Shown here one piece after another: positions 11,501-23,500 of a stretch of DNA of 64,000 nt (its first letter is position 1; each line of letters begins with the position of its first letter). The DNA is from Eutreptiella sp. 'Long Island Sound 2002' (lineage: Eukaryota; Euglenozoa; Euglenophyceae; Eutreptiales; Eutreptiaceae). A program made the position numbers and the translations under genes. The notes below the pieces were generated by a model. The model was given only the letters and a program-made list of their open reading frames with translations. It searched no databases and was not told the origin of the DNA. The DNA is taken from contig OZ038389.1 in the NCBI GenBank assembly GCA_964036045.1, positions 43,895,119 through 43,959,118 on the forward strand, in the 5' to 3' direction.

Positions 11501-14500
11501 CCCTTAAATAACAAGACTCCTGCGGTGGCTACAGACCGCCTTTTGTGTGTTCCGCCTTTTGTGTGTTCCGCCTTGTGTGTGCACCGCCTTCTGTGTGTAC
11601 CGCCTTGCCTGTGGCCCCTTAAATAACAAGACTCCTGCGGTGGCCACAGACCGCCTTTTGTGTGCACCGCCTTGTGTGTGCACCGCCTTCTGTGTGCACC
11701 GCCTTGCCTGTGGCCCCTTAAATAACAAGACTCCTGCGGTGGCCACAGGCCGCCTTTTGTGTGTTCCGCCTTGTGTGTGCACCGCCTTCCCCCCCCATAC
11801 CCCCCCCTACCTTCTCGACCCCCCCCCTACCTCCCCCCCCTACCTCCCCCCCCTACCCCCCCCAACCCCCCCCCCCTACCTCCAAGGTAGGGGGGGGCGA
11901 CTTCGTGCGATGTATGGACAGGGGGGGGGGTAGTACATGGGGACAGTGGGCGATCAAAGCCGTGGTGAGGCAGGCGTGGCCAGAGCCTAATGCGGGCATT
12001 GCGACCTGATCACCCCGAGCCCCCCCGCCACCCCCCCCCCGGGCGGTGGTTCATGCAGGACGTGGAGGTCGGGCCTCTCAAACATCGGAGGCAGTCATTC
12101 GCCCGTCCTCACAGAACCTCATCCGCTTTGGGATGGACTACTTCGACGGGGCCCTCCTGCGGTACCCCGAAGACGCCCTCCTCCGCGTCTACTACGCCGT
12201 GTTCCTGATCCACTACGCCAAGCGCATCGCCATGGCCCATCGGCACCTCCGGGTCGTCCTGGAGCAGAAAACGGTCGCCCTGGACGCCTGGTACTTGGCG
12301 CACCGCGTTGCCAAGACGGCGCTGGGGCGGAGCGCGAACACGCGCGACGCGCAGGCCAAGGTACGCCGGCCGTCCCCCTCCCGCGGTGTCTCCTGAGCAC
12401 TGTGCTGCGGAGGCGTACGTCAATGGGCCGTGCGGGATGTGGGCCTGGGCAATGACATGCCTCAGCCTTGCGCACACCGCCCCCCTTTCCTCTGCTCTTG
12501 TGCCGAGCAGACGCAGTGGCGCCTCGGCTTTGGAGCGTGGGATCAGAGACGTCTGTTGATGATCAGACGACCGTGCGTTGGTACCACAGAGCCCCGAGGC
12601 AACGGAAGTGGAGCCGGTGGTGCGTGCAGGAGCTCAGGGCTGAGGGCCTGAGGGACTGCACTCGGGGCGCCAGGTACGACAACGCGCGCCACGAGCGCGC
12701 ACCGCACGCCCCTCCTCACGCGCACTGCTGCCCCGGTCTGAACGCCGTGGGCATTGCCCTGTGCCCGCCCTGTCCGCTCGTGGCGCCATTTGTGGACGCA
12801 ATATTGACGATCGCTTTGGTGGGGGTCGGGACGGGGGCGGAGGGGCCGGAGGGCGCTCTGTTGGGGGCCGTCACTCCGAATTATGATTGACGAAACCCCC
12901 ACACAAGGCCCGAGGAAAAGGGCTGCCTGAGGACGGGTGATGGCTCATGAAGGGGCCGCAAAGCGACCCCAGTTCCCCTGAGACAGACCCCAGAAGGATC
13001 AGCGCGTCGTGGAGGTCATTGCGAGGGGCCTATGTATCAGGGACCCCCTCCCCCGCCTCGCGACCCCTTGGCGGCCCTTTTTGGTCCGCCGAATTTCGGA
13101 ATTCGTAATTCGTCATGGGGCTCTGGGGGGGGGGGGGGGGGGCACTACTGGGCTCCGCGAACGCGGAAACGACACCAGCAAGAGCACCGGCCGCAGCGGC
13201 TGACAGAAAGTAGCGACCCGACGCAACATGCGAAGGGAAGAACGGGTGACCGTCCAGGGCCCCCCGCGTAAAGGAGCAACAACCAGACGGAATGTCACAC
13301 AGGGGGGGGTGGGCACCCCGCACCCCCCCCCCCCTTCCCTTTATAGCGAGCCCTGCTGAGGGCACTGTGCATGCAATTGGCTTGTGCTTATCCCCGGATC
13401 CCCTGCGCAGTGTGAGTCTGGGGGAAGGAACACTGTGCAGTGCTGCGGCTCGCGGGTCCAATCGTTCGCGTTTCACGGCGCACGCGATGCGGTTTGTGTG
13501 CGAGACAGGGGGCGGGTGGGGGACCACCCGGGCCCCCACCCGCCCTTCATGGAAGCCCCACACGCCCCCACCACCGCCGCCATCACCTGAGTTCCATGAG
13601 AGGCTGATTGGCGTGTGGGGTCGGGTTTCGTTGCTCAAGATCATTTGTGTCGGGGAGTGGAGGGGGGGGGGGAAGGCGCGGAGGCCTCAGGAATGGGGAG
13701 GGGGGGTCGGAGTGTAGTCCACGCCGATCGCCGGCGGTTGACGGGGTGGCGGCAACGAACAAACGTTGTGGCCTCAGGTCAACGTCGGACCCCAGGACGC
13801 ACACAGTACTGGGCAGCGTTCTGGGAAGGGACAATGCCATGTTTGCCGCTGTCAATTCAATGATATGAACCAAATTTGATTCATTGGTTTGTGTACCTGC
13901 GGCGGTGGTCTTTGCACAATACGGAGCGTGGGAGCCGTAAAAGCCCGTGGAGCCCGTGACGACTGGCGCTTATCTGTTTTCAAGGGGCCAAATGAAGTGC
14001 GCATATCATCCTGCTCTGGAAAAGAGCGATTTATGACGTTGGATGGGGAGGTCAGGTGTTCAACTGGGAGAGGGGGGGGGGTCGATAGAGCCCCCCCAAA
14101 ACTGGGGGGCTCGGGGTTCGGGGAAAGGGCTCAATTGACAGGACCGTTGATCAGTTATTATGATGTCTGGCGCCGAAACTTTTTTCGAACATTGAAAATG
14201 GTCTTTTTTTTTCCCACCAAACACATGGCAAATGATGTATTTTCTGAAACCCCCTTGACGCGCTGATTCCAAAAATCCCGTTTTCATTTTTTGCCGAATT
14301 TTGGGTCCGGGTCATCTGCGAGGCCCGCGGGTCAGTCTCGGTAGGATTTTAGGGGCCCGTCAATTAAGCTCGTTTTTTTGGGGGGCTTGGTTTAGCCAAG
14401 GGCTGTATCGACCAACCCTCATCCCCCCCGAAGTTGAAAGCCCGCCCACCCCTGGAAAAGAGCCATTCATGACGGTGGAAGGAAACGTATTGGGACCCGT

Positions 14501-17500
14501 GGGATGGCTCTGTGCTCTGCCGGTTCTTGCGGCCCGCGCCTTTTGGCCTGCGTCCTCGCGTCTTGGCCCAGAGGAGCTGCACGACGATGACTCGGCCATG
14601 GCCCAGGCCGACGCGCGGGCCCACGCGGGCGAAGTCGATGAGACGGGCAGCGCCCACAGGGCCTCGCTCGTCATCCTGATCGGCACTTTGCTGCTGCAGT
14701 TCGTGCTCTCCATCGCCGCCGTCCTCATCATTTACTTCGTGATGACTGCGCAGCACCGCGTCCCCGAGGCCCTGTACAATCGCGAGGAGGCCCGCTTCCT
14801 CGCGGAACTGAACATCGCAAACTCCAACTTCTTGACTTCGGAGGTCCTGTCGCGCAATGGCCAGGGGCCGTCCTCAAGGGCCCAACTGTTGTCGTTGCTG
14901 TGCCTCTTCCTTCGCTCAGGAGGGCCCTCTGTGCCGGTCGTTGACCCGCTGACTGCCGTTGTGTGGCTGCCGCGCCATGCCTCATGGCCCATTGGGTGCC
15001 CTGGGGGGCTCGTTTATGCATCCGCCGGAATTTCCTGCTTCTTGTCACTAAGGGTGAGTGTGACCCCCCCCCCACCACCACCACCACCACCGACCCCCCT
15101 CACAGAGCTGCTGGTGTTGAGGTCCAGAACTGTACCAAAAGGCCCCCCCGGCCATCGTGTTTGGTGATCGCCGACATGCCATTTCCTTTCAATCCGCAGG
15201 ATGCTGTTTTGTGCGGTGACACCCACGCTCACGAGTTTTGGGAGTGTGGTGCTCGGTGCCGAACAACGCAGGAAGGGCCTGCGAGGCAGAAGAACGCGGT
15301 TTGCACCAAGAAACAGAGAGCGCATGGCCATGTCCCGTGGCAGTGGGGAATGTATTGTGCATTTTTGTGGCATTTTTCACGTGTTGAGCGTGCTACGGCC
15401 TGTCCTCAGTCAACCTGTCCTCTGCTCATCGGTGGATGAGGGGTATCCGGGCCTTTGTTGGCGCGCACGCAAGCCCTCCCGCACCCACCACAGCGGCTGT
15501 CGGTTGACCAGACGCGGTGCTCCGGCTGCATAGCCCAGCGCGCGTTCACTGTCTTTGTGTTCCAGGAAGTGCCGGATGACGTGCACGTGGGCCGTGTGTG
15601 CCCACGGCCTCCCCTGGGCGTACCGACAGAACGCCGCACACACAACAGAACCCGACGCACACCCCACTACACCAAATGCACACGCGACAGCCCCTGACGC
15701 CCACCTGACTGCACTGCGCACATCCAATGCACACGGGACAGCATGCGACGCTGTCCTTTGGTGCCCAGACATATCGACCCTTTGTACCTGCCCCATCCCC
15801 CCCTTCACGTGCCCCACGTCCAGTGACGCATTAGGAAAAAAATTGTAATCAGGAGGTCCCCTCCCCCGGGTCCGAACCCTCCCGCTCTTCCAAGTTACCT
15901 GAAAAATTCGGCGGCTTTGGCGCCAATGTACTGTGTGTTCCGCAGGGTCATGTGCAGGGTGTGAGGCGTGTTCACATGGAACCCACACAAACACACCGCT
16001 AGTGCTTGCACATCATTACACCGTAAGCCTTCAGGTTGAGCTGTACTGCCTGGGCTCTCGCTCTTCAACCGCCTGTACAAGCCCCTTGCAATGTTGCCAT
16101 CGATGCGATTTAAAAGCTCAAAAAGCACTCTTTGGAACGAAATGCAAGCACCTCACACCCTCAACTACAGGTATTTAGCCCCAACCCGGATTGTGTATTG
16201 GGACTGAGCTGAGGTGAGGACACAAGCATTGCACACTACAAACCACAGACCACGTAAATGACCCAACCACGTTCTTTTTTCGTGGCCTGGATGTTGTCCT
16301 TGTCCGTGCCTGTCTCCATGTGCGTGTCAATGCATGGGCCCAAAGGTTGAAAAGGGTGAATGTGGGTTCCAAATAGGCCAAAAATATGGTCGAGGTTCGC
16401 GTCTGGAACGACAAAATCCTGTTTCCGTCTTGAAATGGCCGATTTTCAAGCTTTTTGGGGAACATTTGGGGGGGGGGGGGTGCAAAACGGGCAACCACAG
16501 GCTCAGAACGGGCTAAAAGCACCTATTGAACATCTCGAAGTGCGGGGGACAGTCCCCGGCCATTGCCCCACAGCCTCAAGGACCCCATCTCAATCATAGC
16601 TTCCGAGTGCGCGTTGGGTGCAGTCGGGAGTGGGTATCGGGTGCGCGTTCGGTGAGAACTGAGCCATGAAGCCAACTTGACGTGCCACTTGGCAACCGCT
16701 TTGCAGGTGCGGAATTTTGCGCAGTTCGCGGACAAGGTGCATTACGACCGGTACTGGGAGCTGGTGCACTCGGGGCGTATAGATGCCCCAATGCGCCGGC
16801 TGCTGGAGCTTGGGATTACCAAACCCGAGCAGGTGTGCCCCCCCCCCCCCCCTGGCCCTCACCCACGGCCCTTATCATTTTCGCAATACCCCATGCCCCC
16901 CTTTGCCCTTCTGAATGCCCGGTATTGCCCATCACCAAATAGATTGACAGAGAAGGCGTGCCGAAGGAGTTGCTGAACGGCTTGATGCAGACCTCCGTAA
17001 AATCCGAGATCATCCACTCCAGCAACGACACCGGAGGGACTGTGCATTGCCCGACGTCATACGGTGATGATTTGGAAAATGTACGCGAGATTGCAGACTG
17101 CTATCACGAATTTTGACCTTCGTAGGCTGCGTTTTGGTGTTGGGTGGTGCTTGTTCTTGTGCCACCACATGGGACCAAATTTTCCAGTGGTATTTCCGAA
17201 TTGGTGCCAAATTTTCTCCGCATCAAACTTCACCAACCCCCCCCCCCGCCCAGTCACCCATGCGCCATACGCCCTCAGCCATAGTCCGCTCCCCCCTCCA
17301 GATCCCTTTCACCCATGCCCCATACCCCCCATTCCCGTGCCCCACGCCCCTATCCATGCCCAGATCCCCCGTCCCTCACCGCGTTGGCCCCGTTATATAT
17401 CCCGCCCCCACCGTGTGTGGCAGAAGTGGGTGCAGCTGCGACGTGCGCATGGGGACGGCTGTGCGGTGTCCAAGGGGCTGGGGGGTTGCTGCGCTAAGAC

Positions 17501-20500
17501 ACGGCCGTCCGTGCGCGACGGTGGGGCGAGCGGCATTGCTGCGTCGCAAAGCAACGAGAAGCAGACCCCAACGACACGCACCCGATGATAAAGTGGCAGA
17601 GACGACTCTTGAGGGGTGGGGGTGGGGGGGGGGGGGCACTGCTACTGCGCCGTGGCCGTTTGGGGCACATGCCCCTTGGAATCTCAGTCCATCTAGTCCA
17701 TCGCAGTCCATCTCAGTCCATCTCAGTCCATCTCAGTCCATCTCAGTCCATCGCAGTCCATCTCAGTCCATCTCAGTCCATCGCAGTCCATCTCAGTCCA
17801 TCTCAGTCCATCTCAGTCCATCTCAGTCCATCTCAGTCCATCTCAGTCCATCTCAGTCCATCGCAGTCCATCTCAGTCCATCTCAGTCCATCGCAGTCCA
17901 TCTCAGTCCATCTCAGTCCATCTCAGTCCATCTCAGTCCATCGCAGTCCATCTCAGTCCATCTCAGTCCATCGCAGTCCATCTCAGTCCATCTCAGTCCA
18001 TCTCAGTCCATCTCAGTCCATCTCAGTCCATCTCAGTCCATCGCAGTCCATCTCAGTCCATCTCAGTCCATCTCAGTCCATCGCAGTCCATCTCAGTCCA
18101 TCTCAGTCCATCTCAGTCCATCTCAGTCCATCTCAGTCCATCTCAGTCCATCGCAGTCCATCTCAGTCCATCTCAGTCCATCTCAGTCCATCTCAGTCCA
18201 TCTCAGTCCATCTCAGTCCATCGCAGTCCATCTCAGTCCATCTCAGTCCATCTCAGTCCATCTCAGTCCATCTCAGTCCATCTCAGTCCATCTCAGTCCA
18301 TCTCAGTCCATCGCAGTCCATCTCAGTCCATCTCAGTCCATCTCAGTCCATCTCAGTCCATCTCAGTCCATCTCAGTCCATCTCAGTCCATCTCAGTCCA
18401 TCTCAGTCCATCTCAGTCCATCTCAGTCCATCTCAGTCCATCTCAGTCCATCTCAGTCCATCTCAGTCCATCTCAGTCCATCTCAGTCCATCTCAGTCCA
18501 TCTCAGTCCATCTCAGTCCATCTCAGTCCATCTCAGTCCATCTCAGTCCATCTCAGTCCATCTCAGTCCATCTCAGTCCATCTCAGTCCATCTCAGTCCA
18601 TCTCAGTCCATCGCAGTCCATCGCAGTCCATCTCAGTCCATCGCAGGCCATCGCAGTCCATCTCAGTCCATCTCAGTCCATCTCAGTCCATCTCAGTCCA
18701 TCTCAGTCCATCTCAGTCCATCTCAGTCCATCGCAGTCCATCTCAGTCCATCTCAGTCCATCTCAGTCCATCTCAGTCCATCTCAGTCCATCTCAGTCCA
18801 TCTCAGTCCATCTCAGTCCATCTCAGTCCATCTCAGTCCATCTCAGTCCATCTCAGTCCATCTCAGTCCATCTCAGTCCATCTCAGTCCATCTCAGTCCA
18901 TCTCAGTCCATCTCAGTCCATCTCAGTCCATCTCAGTCCATCTCAGTCCATCTCAGTCCATCGCAGGCCATCGCAGTCCATCTCAGTCCATCTCAGTCCA
19001 TCTCAGTCCATCTCAGTCCATCTCAGTCCATCGCAGTCCATCTCAGTCCATCTCAGTCCATCTCAGTCCATCGCAGTCCATCTCAGTCCATCTCAGTCCA
19101 TCTCAGTCCATCTCAGTCCATCTCAGTCCATCTCAGTCCATCTCAGTCCATCTCAGTCCATCTCAGTCCATCTCAGTCCATCTCAGTCCATCTCAGTCCA
19201 TCGCAGTCCATCTCAGTCCATCTCAGTCCATCTCAGTCCATCTCAGTCCATCTCAGTCCATCGCAGTCCATCTCAGTCCATCTCAGTCCATCGCAGTCCA
19301 TCTCAGTCCATCTCAGTCCATCTCAGTCCATCTCAGTCCATCTCAGTCCATCTCAGTCCATCTCAGTCCATCGCAGTCCATCTCAGTCCATCTCAGTCCA
19401 TCTCAGTCCATCTCAGTCCATCTCAGTCCATCGCAGTCCATCTCAGTCCATCTCAGTCCATCGCAGTCCATCTCAGTCCATCTCAGTCCATCTCAGTCCA
19501 TCTCAGTCCATCTCAGTCCATCTCAGTCCATCTCAGTCCATCGCAGTCCATCTCAGTCCATCTCAGTCCATCTCAGTCCATCTCAGTCCATCTCAGTCCA
19601 TCTCAGTCCATCTCAGTCCATCTCAGTCCATCTCAGTCCATCTCAGTCCATCTCAGTCCATCTCAGTCCATCTCAGTCCATCTCAGTCCATCTCAGTCCA
19701 TCTCAGTCCATCTCAGTCCATCTCAGTCCATCTCAGTCCATCTCAGTCCATCGCAGTCCATCTCAGTCCATCGCAGTCCATCGCAGTCCATCTCAGTCCA
19801 TCTCAGTCCATCTCAGTCCATCTCAGTCCATCTCAGTCCATCGCAGTCCATCTCAGTCCATCTCAGTCCATCGCAGTCCATCTCAGTCCATCTCAGTCCA
19901 TCTCAGTCCATCTCAGTCCATCTCAGTCCATCTCAGTCCATCTCAGTCCATCTCAGTCCATCTCAGTCCATCTCAGTCCATCTCAGTCCATCTCAGTCCA
20001 TCTCAGTCCATCGCAGTCCATCTCAGTCCATCTCAGTCCATCTCAGTCCATCTCAGTCCATCTCAGTCCATCGCAGTCCATCTCAGTCCATCTCAGTCCA
20101 TCGCAGTCCATCTCAGTCCATCTCAGTCCATCTCAGTCCATCTCAGTCCATCTCAGTCCATCTCAGTCCATCTCAGTCCATCGCAGTCCATCTCAGTCCA
20201 TCTCAGTCCATCTCAGTCCATCTCAGTCCATCTCAGTCCATCTCAGTCCATCTCAGTCCATCTCAGTCCATCTCAGTCCATCTCAGTCCATCTCAGTCCA
20301 TCTCAGTCCATCTCAGTCCATCTCAGTCCATCTCAGTCCATCTCAGTCCATCTCAGTCCATCTCAGTCCATCTCAGTCCATCTCAGTCCATCTCAGTCCA
20401 TCTCAGTCCATCTCAGTCCATCGCAGTCCATCTCAGTCCATCGCAGTCCATCTCAGTCCATCTCAGTCCATCTCAGTCCATCTCAGTCCATCGCAGTCCA

Positions 20501-23500
20501 TCGCAGTCCATCGCAGTCCATCTCAGTCCATCTCAGTCCATCTCAGTCCATCTCAGTCCATCTCAGTCCATCTCAGTCCATCTCAGTCCATCTCAGTCCA
20601 TCTCAGTCCATCTCAGTCCATCTCAGTCCATCTCAGTCCATCTCAGTCCATCTCAGTCCATCTCAGTCCATCTCAGTCCATCTCAGTCCATCTCAGTCCA
20701 TCTCAGTCCATCGCAGTCCATCGCAGTCCATCGCAGTCCATCTCAGTCCATCTCAGTCCATCTCAGTCCATCTCAGTCCATCTCAGTCCATCTCAGTCCA
20801 TCTCAGTCCATCTCAGTCCATCGCAGTCCATCTCAGTCCATCTCAGTCCATCGCAGTCCATCTCAGTCCATCTCAGTCCATCTCAGTCCATCTCAGTCCA
20901 TCTCAGTCCATCTCAGTCCATCTCAGTCCATCGCAGTCCATCTCAGTCCATCTCAGTCCATCTCAGTCCATCTCAGTCCATCTCAGTCCATCTCAGTCCA
21001 TCTCAGTCCATCTCAGTCCATCTCAGTCCATCTCAGTCCATCTCAGTCCATCTCAGTCCATCTCAGTCCATCTCAGTCCATCTCAGTCCATCTCAGTCCA
21101 TCTCAGTCCATCTCAGTCCATCTCAGTCCATCTCAGTCCATCGCAGTCCATCTCAGTCCATCGCAGTCCATCGCAGTCCATCTCAGTCCATCTCAGTCCA
21201 TCTCAGTCCATCGCAGTCCATCGCAGTCCATCGCAGTCCATCTCAGTCCATCTCAGTCCATCTCAGTCCATCTCAGTCCATCTCAGTCCATCTCAGTCCA
21301 TCTCAGTCCATCTCAGTCCATCTCAGTCCATCTCAGTCCATCTCAGTCCATCTCAGTCCATCTCAGTCCATCTCAGTCCATCTCAGTCCATCTCAGTCCA
21401 TCTCAGTCCATCTCAGTCCATCGCAGTCCATCTCAGTCCATCTCAGTCCATCTCAGTCCATCTCAGTCCATCTCAGTCCATCTCAGTCCATCTCAGTCCA
21501 TCTCAGTCCATCTCAGTCCATCTCAGTCCATCTCAGTCCATCTCAGTCCATCTCAGTCCATCTCAGTCCATCTCAGTCCATCTCAGTCCATCGCAGTCCA
21601 TCTCAGTCCATCTCAGTCCATCTCAGTCCATCTCAGTCCATCGCAGTCCATCTCAGTCCATCGCAGTCCATCTCAGTCCATCTCAGTCCATCTCAGTCCA
21701 TCTCAGTCCATGAAGGGCCCGATGCCTACCCCTCCCGCGGCGGGAGACTCGGTTGTGCCCTCTCCCCCCAGTGGCACTCAGGGCGAGGTCCTTGCCCACA
21801 GGCCACAGCGCAATGCGGCACCACCGCATTCCCGAAAGCGGCGCCTCATTGCGTGGCCCCTTTGCCAGAGCGGAGTGTGCGCACGACCCACCCCCGTTGC
21901 CCCGTCACCCGTGGAGTCCACCCGCGTTGAGGCCGCCGCACTGGGCGGGGTCGATCGAGGGAGGTATTGGAATGCCCGTACCCCAGAGGAGGCGTGGGGG
22001 TACCCCCCCTGGACCCCCCCTCCCCCAGACCAAAGTGACCATCGTGGGAAGAAACGAAATTTACTCTTGGGACAATCTGATCGGGTCATTTTTGGTACAC
22101 AAACTTTTGCGTCCCAGACCCCCCCCCTCCGCCCCTTCTAATACATATGTTGGGGTACCCGGGCGCCCCCACCCCCCCTAAAGGACCCCCTCCACACCCC
22201 CACGCCGCCCCAGGGCCCAAAGGTTAGGGGGGGTGTTGGTGTCAGGTCTGAGCCTAAAAGCCCCCCACGTCCCTCGCTGAATCTGGACCTCTCCCTCCCT
22301 CCCCCACGCCATGGAAGGGGCTCGAAACCATGAGCCTTCAAGATTCATGGCTCAGGTCCCCCACTGGAGCAGCACCTCTGATGTGCTTCTTGCTTCACTG
22401 TGATTGTGCACACCTGCGGCCGTCAGGCTTCCAATCACTCAAAACGGTTGCAGCGGCCATGTGTTCGAGGTTTGGTGCGCTTCACCCGCGCCGCATGCCA
22501 TCGCGCCATTTTGCAGGAGCTGATCGTCCGGTCCAACACTGAGGAGCACGCGGTGATCCTCACGGAAGAGATCTCCATGGCAATGACCGTGCACTCGCAC
22601 GGGCTGACCCCCGCAGACTTCCCCGAAATCCAAGAGTACGAATGGGACGTCGAGGAGGACCTCCACCGCTTTGACTGGACCGACCAGTACGACAACGGCC
22701 TGCACTACACCAACCGCACCCACGACTTGGCCCTGCCGGACGAGCACCTGCGGCGCGTTGCCCGCAGCATCGTCTTCGATGCCAAGTACGAGGCGCTCAA
22801 GGCGCGCGTGCGCGACCCCGTGTTTGAGTTCCAGGAGCAGTTGAGGGAGCGCATGCAGCAGCTTGTGGATGGTGCCGTGGCGCAGGTGTGCGAGGGATGT
22901 TGCGGAGGCACTTGGGGCATTAAGGAGCCCGCCCCACCCCCTCTTTCCCGGAACTATGTGGTGCTAGAGGCACGCTCAGGCCTTGACGTCCTCTGCCCGG
23001 GGGTACAGTGGGGGCGGGGGGAAATTTCGGGTGGGGACAATTTCGGCACATCCCCAATTTTGGTGCGGGCCATCAGACACGGGAAACTTCAACACCCCCA
23101 CCCCTTTGGTTCCTTGTGGACAAACAGTTGTGTGAACATTTGGAAGGCCCCAGCACCAACTCATCGGAGATGAAAAAAAAAAGGGAGCAAGATGAACGGA
23201 CGTCACGGACAGACTGGCTACCGACAACAGCGCAACGATACCTGGCTACTGCCACTAGAGAGAATGCACAAGGAGCAGGCAGTGCCCCAAATTGCGCCAA
23301 AAAACTTTTTGGGGAAAATTTCAGGTATCAAACTGAAAAATGAAAATTTCCCCACAAAATTGTCCCGATACGAACCCCCCCCCCCTCCCCCTGTGCAGCT
23401 CCACAGTACTGCGGTCGGCCACTCTCCTGGACGCCAGGCATTTCCAGTGCCTTGTACTGGATGGCACCTGCCGTGCCCGGCAATCAAGAGAGCCATGGCC

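Larger units (their letters stand above)
12361..14573 (+). other. Intron 4 of the cyclase gene
   Basis: 2.2 kb with a GTACGC donor. It contains a dispersed repeat at 13150-13325 (second copy at 35700-35875 in intron 13), G and C runs, a CCTCAGGTCAACGTC segment that recurs near 31697, and the second family A inverted-repeat element at 14057-14443. Confidence 0.5.
16833..22516 (+). other. Intron 6 of the cyclase gene, containing a giant minisatellite
   Basis: 5.7 kb, the largest intron. Most of it (17682-21710) is a tandem array of a 10-bp unit. The right part holds a copy of the TTTGGTACACAA dispersed repeat (22025-22150). The donor is CAG|GTGTGC and the acceptor TTTTGCAG|GAGCTG. A short frame at 16952-17107 looks slightly protein-like but does not fit the splice phase. 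Confidence 0.58.

Noticed and set aside
11200-11790. CRISPR-like regular array
   Set aside because: The spaces between repeats are themselves repeated sub-units, not unique spacers, and the context is eukaryotic.
14844-15053. Extension of exon 5 to the strong-looking donor AGG|GTGAGT
   Set aside because: The frame is open and phase 0, but the added text (for example VPVVDPLTAVVWLPRHA) has no similarity to the family and looks intronic. Not excluded by sequence alone.
16951-17107. Possible extra exon reading EGVPKELLNGLMQTSVKSE
   Set aside because: No AG precedes the needed phase, and the alignment of exons 6-7 with exon 9 leaves no gap to fill.
17113-22141. Two forward ORFs of 1,605 and 1,518 codons
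   Set aside because: They are produced by the stop-free 10-bp satellite, which reads the same in every forward frame. Their ends lie in unrelated intron sequence.
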